Shown here: positions 1 to 5,485 of the stretch, one piece after another | How positions within the stretch are numbered: the first letter of the stretch is position 1 | Layout: every line of letters begins with the position of its first letter | Assembly: GCA_020630835.1 (NCBI GenBank) | Contig: JAHDIL010000077.1 | Coordinates: 1 to 7,565, forward strand | Reading direction: 5' to 3' | DNA from: Verrucomicrobiota bacterium | GTDB lineage: Bacteria > Verrucomicrobiota > Verrucomicrobiia > Verrucomicrobiales > DEV007 | DNA: 7,565 nt | The notes under the pieces: generated by a model | Told to the model about the DNA's origin: nothing | The model's input: the letters and a program-made list of their open reading frames with translations, nothing else | Databases searched by the model: none | Made by a program: the position numbers and the translations under genes

Positions 1-2666
1 TTCCTCCTACACCAACGGCTATCGACGCATTCCTAAGCGCTGTAAAATCGGGCGGCGAGTCAGCATACGCAGCGGCTGTCGACGAGGTGCTAGCTAGCCC
101 ACATATGGGCGAGCGTTTGGCTATAGATTGGATGGATGTCGCCAGATACGCGGATACCCATGGGTTTAACAACGACTCGGCGCGCCAGATGTGGCGTTGG
201 CGAGACTGGGTTATCGAGGCCTTCAACAGCAACATGCCCTACGACCAGTTCATCACCGAGCAGCTGGCCGGTGATCTACTCCCAAACGCCACAATTGAGC
301 AGAAAATTGCCACTGGATTTGGCCGAAATCACGTCATCAACTCTGAGGGCGGCATTATTGATGAAGAATATCGTGTCGAGTATGTAGCCGACCGTGTGAG
401 AACGCTCGGAATGGCTTGGATGGGACTGACTTTGGAATGTGCCCGATGCCACGATCACAAATACGACCCGATCAGCCAAAAGGAATATTTCGAATTCTTC
501 GCCTTCTTCAACAACGTCTCGGAAGTCGGGGAAGATGGACGCGTTGCTAATGCCATCCCCCTAATGGCCGCTCCTACGAGCCGGCAGCAAAAGGAGGAAG
601 CAGCGCGCACTCAAGAGATCGCTGAGCTCGAATCTAAGCTAACAGAAGCTACGCCAAAGTTTGACATCTCAGCCATAATAGCTGGGCGCCCGGAGGTCAC
701 CTACACCAATAGGAAAACCGAGAAGCAAGAGGACGCCATCGTTGTGATCGATCCTGATTCGAATGAGCAAAGTAACGGTGTTTTCAAAAAGGCAGACCTA
801 CCTAGAACTGCCCCCGGACTTAGCGGAGCGGCGTATGCCGTGGGAGAAGATCAGACTTACCTCCTCGATCAACGTCGATTCAAAACCGGAGCGTCCTCTC
901 GCAACACATACTCCTTCTGGCTCAATCCTGACAAGATAGATGGCGAGCAGCCAATCTTTTCTAACGCGACCTACTCAGACAATCTAGAAGCTGCAGGATT
1001 CGGCAGAGGGCTCGATATCCGACTGATCGGTGGTCAGATAGAATACCGCCATGCTCAGCTATACCCGGGCTATTCGCAAATCATCCGCAGCGCTGGTAGC
1101 CCCATCCAGGCTGGCTCATGGACTCACGTGGCAATCGTCTCGGAGGGGGCTAAGCCTGATCCGGTTTTAAAAAGAGTTAAAGCCTCTTGGATTCGCATGT
1201 TTGTCAATGGGATCGAACAACCAACTCGAATCCTAGCAGACGACCTCAACCGGGCTACAGAGAAGAATCAGTCAACTCGGGATTTCTACATTGGGAGCGC
1301 TTACCATGCAGAGGGCGTGCCTCGTAAATTCTTCTCAGGAAAGATTGATGAATTTCTTGTTTTTGGAAAGGCTCTTTCGCATACCGAAGTGTTCCAAGAG
1401 TTTGCCCGGATAGCCGCCCCAGCCATTCGCGATAACAAAGTCCAACAGGCGGATGTATGGATGAGCTCACTCGCCGCTCGCCTCGGTCCTGATGCCAGTG
1501 CTTCGGTAGCAGCAGATCTGGACAAGAAGCGTGCTGACCATCTTCGCATCATCCGAGAGTATCCCACTGTCATGGTCATGGATGACCTCCCAGCCGAGAT
1601 GGCCCGAGAGACTTTCATTCTTGATCGCGGTCTCTACAGCGCACCAAAAGAGAAGGTCAGACCAAATGTCCCTGAGGAGCTACTGGCGGCCTGGCCAGAG
1701 GGCGCACCAAAAAACCGTCTAGGTCTAGCTAAATGGCTGACGCAGAGGGAAAACCCACTTACCGCTCGCGTCGTCGTCAACCGGATGTGGCAGCATCTTT
1801 TTGGTATCGGATTGGTAAAGACATCAGAGGATTTCGGCTTCCAAGCAGAGTGGCCGAGCCACCCAGAACTTCTCGATAGCTTGGCCGTAGAGTTCATCGA
1901 ATCCGGTTGGGATGTAAAAAGCCTCTACCGAAATCTCCTCCTATCATCTACCTATCGCCAAAGTTCCAGCGCTCCGCGCGAGAGCTTCCAGACAGATCCA
2001 GAGAACCGCTTACTTGCCCGTGGTCCGCGTTTGCGGCTCCCAGCAGAAATCATCCGAGACCAAGCTCTTTTTGCTAGCGGTTTGCTGAATCCGACTATCG
2101 GCGGCCCGAGCGTCCGCCCCTATCAGCCCGAGAAGTTGTATGAGGGCGTTGTGGTCGGCGCTGACTACCCCAGCACCACTTGGGTCCAGTCTGAAGGAGG
2201 CGCCATCTACCGCCGCAGCCTCTACACCTTCTGGAAACGAACAGTTCCGCATCCTGCCATGCTCACATTCGACGCACCGGACCGTGAGTTTTGCGCTGTC
2301 AAGCGACCTACAACGAACACTCCACTTCAAGCGCTAAATCTCATGAACGACTCTACCTACATTGAGGCCTCCAGTCACATTGCGAAGACAGTTTTGGCCG
2401 ACGCAAATCTCACATCTGACGCGGAGCGTATATCGAAAGCCTTCCGCAAGGTCGTAGGGCGATCCCCTCGAACTGATGAGGTGGGAATCCTTCAATCGAC
2501 TCTCTCCAATTTGCGATCAGATTTTTCAACTGATGAAGCCGACCCGGTGAGCTTCATCGCCTCCGGAGCTTCCAAACTGAGCTCTGATGACCCGAGCAAC
2601 CACGCGGCCTATACTTCTCTCGTATCACTGCTCATGAACCTCGACGAGACGATAACTAAACACTAA
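1..2666 (+). CDS. DUF1549-LamG-DUF1553 protein (PSCyt2/PSD1 family), 5' end outside the window
   Basis: The reading frame is open from base 3, so 28 codons precede the GTG at 87. That GTG is internal, because the codons before it already read as family sequence (VDEVLASPHMGERLAIDW). Residues are counted from the GTG. Residues 1-150 are DUF1549, with DVARYADTHGF and a C118-A-R-C-H122 motif of the CxxCH type within ECARCHDHKYDPIS. Residues about 165-190 are charged and possibly coiled. Residues about 270-440 are a LamG-like jelly roll (TYSFWLNPD, GSWTHVAIV, MFVNGIEQP, FFSGKIDEFLVFGKAL). Residues about 495-790 are DUF1553 (NPLTARVVVNRMWQHLFGIG, PTTNTPLQALNLMND). Full-length relatives add an export signal and a PSCyt1 cytochrome-like domain, presumably upstream of the window. 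The protein is probably periplasmic or surface-bound. Its role is unknown; LamG suggests carbohydrate binding. The family call is firm, the function is not. Confidence 0.93.
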   Translation, partial: PPTPTAIDAFLSAVKSGGESAYAAAVDEVLASPHMGERLAIDWMDVARYADTHGFNNDSARQMWRWRDWVIEAFNSNMPYDQFITEQLAGDLLPNATIEQKIATGFGRNHVINSEGGIIDEEYRVEYVADRVRTLGMAWMGLTLECARCHDHKYDPISQKEYFEFFAFFNNVSEVGEDGRVANAIPLMAAPTSRQQKEEAARTQEIAELESKLTEATPKFDISAIIAGRPEVTYTNRKTEKQEDAIVVIDPDSNEQSNGVFKKADLPRTAPGLSGAAYAVGEDQTYLLDQRRFKTGASSRNTYSFWLNPDKIDGEQPIFSNATYSDNLEAAGFGRGLDIRLIGGQIEYRHAQLYPGYSQIIRSAGSPIQAGSWTHVAIVSEGAKPDPVLKRVKASWIRMFVNGIEQPTRILADDLNRATEKNQSTRDFYIGSAYHAEGVPRKFFSGKIDEFLVFGKALSHTEVFQEFARIAAPAIRDNKVQQADVWMSSLAARLGPDASASVAADLDKKRADHLRIIREYPTVMVMDDLPAEMARETFILDRGLYSAPKEKVRPNVPEELLAAWPEGAPKNRLGLAKWLTQRENPLTARVVVNRMWQHLFGIGLVKTSEDFGFQAEWPSHPELLDSLAVEFIESGWDVKSLYRNLLLSSTYRQSSSAPRESFQTDPENRLLARGPRLRLPAEIIRDQALFASGLLNPTIGGPSVRPYQPEKLYEGVVVGADYPSTTWVQSEGGAIYRRSLYTFWKRTVPHPAMLTFDAPDREFCAVKRPTTNTPLQALNLMNDSTYIEASSHIAKTVLADANLTSDAERISKAFRKVVGRSPRTDEVGILQSTLSNLRSDFSTDEADPVSFIASGASKLSSDDPSNHAAYTSLVSLLMNLDETITKH

Positions 2667-2705
2667 CTCCTAACTGGCACATAACCAAAGCCCCCACCTC
2701 ACGTC

Positions 2706-4151
2706 ATGTATTGTAACAATCTAGATTCCTACCACAGCCGTCGCCAGTTTTTGAGCCAGAATGCTCTGGGTCTCGGGTCCATCGCCCTTACAGGTCTGAT
2801 GAATGAGGGGAAAGCGTCCTACTTCTCTAAAGGCGGAAAACTTTCCTTTCCCAATAAGAGCCCCAAGGCTAAGCGGGTCATTTATCTCTTTCAGTCGGGA
2901 GGCCCCGCCCATTCAGACCTGCTTGATCCCAAACCACAAACAGCGGAACGTTTTGATGAGGACATTCCCGACTCCATCTTTGGCACACAGCGAGTCAGCG
3001 GCATGGTCGCTAACCAAACCCGCTTTCCCTATGTGCCCTCGATGTTCAACTTTACCCAGGCGGGCAACTGCGGCACGCGGATCTCTGACCTGATGCCGCA
3101 TACACAGAAAATCGCCGATGATATCTGTGTAGTAAACTCCATGTGGTCAGATGCTATCAACCATGATCCGGCGATCACCTTCCTACAAACGGGAAGTCAG
3201 CTCCCAGGTCGCCCTAGCATGGGGGCATGGCTGGACTACGGCCTGGGATCAGCCAACGAAGACCTTCCTTCCTTTGTCGTCATGACTTCCGTTCCGAGCG
3301 AAGGCGCCTCAGGTCAGGGCCTGCTTGCTCGTCTCTGGGGGCCGGGGTTCCTCCCCTCCAAGCATCAGGGCGTGCAACTGCGCAATGGCTCCGATCCCGT
3401 GCTCTACCTGCGGAATCCTGAAGGCATGACCGGTAAGGCACGTCGCACCTATCTAGATGGATTGGCGCGACTCAATGAAGCCGCTCTAGAACTCAGCGGC
3501 GATCCCGAAATCGATACCCGTATCGCCCAATATGAAATGGCCTACCGCATGCAGTCGAGCGTGCCTGAATTAGCCGACCTCGGCGATGAGCCAGAGTCCA
3601 CCTTCAAACTCTATGGCGAAGAAGCCCGTAAGCCTGGAACCTTTGCTCGAAACTGTCTCATGGCGCGCCGCCTTGCCGAACGCGACGTTCGGTTTATCCA
3701 ACTCTACCACCGCGGCTGGGATCATCATGGCAACATCCAGGGTAGACTACCTGTCCAATGTCGCGATACCGATCAAGCGTCTGCCGCTCTCATCACTGAT
3801 CTCAAACAGCGTGGCTTGCTCGATGACACTCTAGTCATTTGGGGTGGCGAGTTTGGGAGAACTCCCTACGCACAAGGTAAACCCAAGCCAGAGGCCTACG
3901 GGCGCGACCACCACGGAAAAGCGTTTTCCATCTGGATGGCAGGCGGCGGTATCAAAGGCGGAATGAGCTATGGGAAGACTGACGACTATGCTTTCAACGT
4001 TGCCGAAAAACCGCTCCATGTTCATGATCTGCATGCGACGATCCTCGACCTGCTCGGCATCGATCATACGAAACTAACCTATCGCTTCCAGGGGCGGCAA
4101 TTCCGTCTGACTGACGTGCACGGACACGTCGCAAAAGATATCATTGCTTAG
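2706..4151 (+). CDS. DUF1501 family protein with twin-arginine signal
   Basis: This is a complete 481-residue protein of usual family length. The ATG at 2706 places S-R-R-Q-F-L (residues 11-16) shortly before a hydrophobic stretch (ALGLGSIALTGLM), a twin-arginine signal predicting export of a folded, perhaps metal-loaded protein. DUF1501 belongs to the alkaline-phosphatase/sulfatase-like fold group. Visible hallmarks are GGPAHSDLLDPKP (65-77), NHDPAITFLQTG (152-163), RGWDHHGN (336-343), LLDDTLVIWGGEFGRTP (371-387), GRDHHGKAF (399-407) and HVHDLHATILDLLGIDH (438-454). The ending FQGRQFRLTDVHG (461-473) is very typical of the planctomycete-verrucomicrobial branch. The repeated His and Asp residues could be metal ligands. 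No sulfatase CxPxR formylglycine motif is present, so it should not be called a sulfatase. It starts 39 bases after the DUF1553 gene, the usual partner, and ends 9 bases before the propeller gene. The substrate is unknown. Confidence 0.94.
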   Translation: MYCNNLDSYHSRRQFLSQNALGLGSIALTGLMNEGKASYFSKGGKLSFPNKSPKAKRVIYLFQSGGPAHSDLLDPKPQTAERFDEDIPDSIFGTQRVSGMVANQTRFPYVPSMFNFTQAGNCGTRISDLMPHTQKIADDICVVNSMWSDAINHDPAITFLQTGSQLPGRPSMGAWLDYGLGSANEDLPSFVVMTSVPSEGASGQGLLARLWGPGFLPSKHQGVQLRNGSDPVLYLRNPEGMTGKARRTYLDGLARLNEAALELSGDPEIDTRIAQYEMAYRMQSSVPELADLGDEPESTFKLYGEEARKPGTFARNCLMARRLAERDVRFIQLYHRGWDHHGNIQGRLPVQCRDTDQASAALITDLKQRGLLDDTLVIWGGEFGRTPYAQGKPKPEAYGRDHHGKAFSIWMAGGGIKGGMSYGKTDDYAFNVAEKPLHVHDLHATILDLLGIDHTKLTYRFQGRQFRLTDVHGHVAKDIIA

Positions 4152-4160
4152 TGTCACACC

Positions 4161-5219
4161 ATGAAACGGAGAAACTTCATAGGAAAGTCCCTAACAGTCG
4201 GAGCAGCAGCTCCCCTTGTCATAACTCAGTCAAAATCGGCCACCAAAAGACAACTCCTCGGGCACGGAGAATTCCAATATGAGCTGCATACTGACTGGGT
4301 AGACCAACATGGTCCACGTCATTATCCAGTGTTGAATTGTCACGAAATAGTGCAGGCACCGGATGGGCGCATTTTCATGCTGGGAGACCATGCTGAGAGA
4401 CAAATGCTAGTCTTTGATGATACGGGAAAGATCATTGATTCCTGGGGAACAACCTACCCTGGTGGCCATGGGCTAACTCTAGGCGGTAGCGAAAGCGACC
4501 CCTACCTTCTTCTTACTGATGCCGGGAGCGTTCGAGTGGGAGGCCAGTGGGTCAAGTATTCCGGTCGGGTTGCAAAAACGGATCTCAACGGACGGGAAAT
4601 TTTCACCATCGGTCATCCGATGACTATAGGAGCATACAAGCCGGAGTGGGCGTTTAATCCAACTGAGACCTGCGTTGCTCCCGATGGTGGTTTCTATGTT
4701 GCCGATGGTTATGGCTCCGACACCATTCTGAAATATAGTGCTCAGGGGGAGTATGAGTTCCACTTTGGTGGCCCCGAGCAAAACGTCCCCGATGAGCAAT
4801 TAATCAAAAACGCTCACGGTGTTGTCGTAGACAGCAGAACTAGCCAAGGCGAGCCGAGCCTTCTCGTCTCTTCTCGCCAGATGAATCGGCTGCTACGTTT
4901 TGACTTACAGGGAAAATTTATCGAAAGCTATCACTTCCCGGGTTGCCTCGTTAATAGGCCAGTGATTGCAGGCGAGCACATTTTTCTCACCACCTTAAAT
5001 ACTTCCTCTGTGCTAATCCTAGACAAGGACAATAAGCTTATTTCTGCGCCAGGGGCGACGCTACCTGACGCTGAGAAGCCCGAATCACGGATCAAAGCAG
5101 TAGCACGCTCCCCATTCACTCACTGTCATGATGTCTGCGTAACGAGTAGCGGAGATCTACTCGTCTGCCAGTGGCATTCCAAACAGGTTTATCCTTGGTT
5201 GCTCAAGCGTGTGAGCTAA
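4161..5219 (+). CDS. Twin-arginine-exported NHL/6-bladed beta-propeller, peptidyl-hydroxyglycine lyase (PAL)-like
   Basis: This is a complete 352-residue protein. Its N-terminus is a twin-arginine signal: R3-R4-N-F-I, then LTVGAAAPLVI. The rest is repeated propeller blades of the form 'apdGrifmlgD...vfDdtGkii'. Compared from memory with rat PAL, the order of key residues matches: H103 in GGHGLTL with His585 in PHGLSID, Y184 in YVADGYG with Tyr654 in YVSDGYC, H219 in NAHGVVVD with His690 in PHSLALV, R239 in SSRQMNRLLRF with Arg706 in DRENGRIQCF, and H323-D324 in HCHDVCV with His786-Asp787 in PHDIVAS. In PAL the three histidines bind zinc. The Arg533 position appears to be Leu74 (FMLGDH against FHRGDH). 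Cysteines C60 and C322 sit next to H61 and H323. No monooxygenase partner is visible. The gene follows the DUF1501 gene by 9 bases, so co-transcription is likely. The propeller and export calls are firm; lyase chemistry is inference. Confidence 0.85.
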   Translation: MKRRNFIGKSLTVGAAAPLVITQSKSATKRQLLGHGEFQYELHTDWVDQHGPRHYPVLNCHEIVQAPDGRIFMLGDHAERQMLVFDDTGKIIDSWGTTYPGGHGLTLGGSESDPYLLLTDAGSVRVGGQWVKYSGRVAKTDLNGREIFTIGHPMTIGAYKPEWAFNPTETCVAPDGGFYVADGYGSDTILKYSAQGEYEFHFGGPEQNVPDEQLIKNAHGVVVDSRTSQGEPSLLVSSRQMNRLLRFDLQGKFIESYHFPGCLVNRPVIAGEHIFLTTLNTSSVLILDKDNKLISAPGATLPDAEKPESRIKAVARSPFTHCHDVCVTSSGDLLVCQWHSKQVYPWLLKRVS

Positions 5220-5278
5220 CCAAAGAAGAGCGCTCTCTCTGAAAACAGCAAGCTGTGATAAACAAGCGCTCCTCTTGG
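5220..5278. repeat. Imperfect inverted repeat directly after the propeller stop codon
   Basis: The left arm 5220-5234 (CCAAAGAAGAGCGCT) pairs with the right arm 5265-5278 (AGCGCTCCTCTTGG). There are 13 base pairs, one A-C mismatch and one bulged A. The loop contains a small stem, ACAG at 5245-5248 with CTGT at 5253-5256. The stem begins at the base after the TAA stop, a position typical of a transcript 3'-end structure. Confidence 0.45.
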
Positions 5279-5293
5279 CTTTGGCCAGAGAGG
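5271..5293. terminator. Candidate hairpin at the 3' end of the three-gene cluster
   Basis: CCTCT+TGGC at 5271-5279 pairs with GCCA+GAGG at 5284-5293. This gives nine base pairs, one bulged G (5288) and a four-base loop (5280-5283). It is stable but lacks a T-tract on either strand, so it is not a textbook intrinsic terminator. It could instead be a processing or stability element. It shares bases 5271-5278 with the larger inverted repeat, so the two cannot form together. Confidence 0.3.
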
Positions 5294-5332
5294 AAATATC
5301 CATGAATGCTCGCTTTCGTAAAACAGACCGCT

Positions 5333-5358
5333 GTCCAAAAGGACCGTCTAGCTTAGAC
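5333..5358. repeat. Two adjacent small hairpins in the convergent spacer
   Basis: GTCC (5333-5336) and GGAC (5341-5344) flank an AAAA loop. GTCTA (5346-5350) and TAGAC (5354-5358) flank a GCT loop. AGAC at 5325-5328 can also pair with GTCT at 5346-5349, extending the first stem at the cost of the second. They are short and may be chance, or may be part of alaS transcript termination. Confidence 0.3.
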
Positions 5359-5485
5359 CCAATCCCTCTAAACAATAGGAGCGAGAGGATCACGAAAGTC
5401 AGACCCTAGATTCCCCTGGGCACGCGCCCCGTTGTCTCGTCTACGCTACAGCCAACACGCCAAGTTCTACCGCCACGTGCCGCAA

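Larger units (their letters stand above)
5220..5485. other. Convergent intergenic spacer between the propeller gene and alaS
   Basis: These 266 bases separate the two converging stop codons. I find no tRNA, no protein with family resemblance and no clear promoter. The stretch is rich in short inverted repeats: 5220-5278, 5271-5293, 5333-5344, 5346-5358 and 5418-5429 (GGGC, four-base loop, GCCC). No stem is followed by a run of T on either strand, so transcription end sites for both converging genes are plausible here but not demonstrated. Confidence 0.7.

Noticed and set aside
87..89. GTG as a genuine start of the first gene
   Set aside because: Codons from base 3 to 86 are open and read as continuous DUF1549-family sequence, so the gene begins outside the window.
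1301..1618. A 105-codon minus-strand open frame inside the DUF1549/DUF1553 gene
   Set aside because: It is antisense to the LamG and DUF1553 coding sequence, and shows no motif of its own.
5157..5393. A 78-codon minus-strand open frame over the convergent spacer and the 3' end of the propeller gene
   Set aside because: It resembles no family I know, is partly antisense to a clear gene, and lies over the inverted repeats. A chance frame is the simpler reading.
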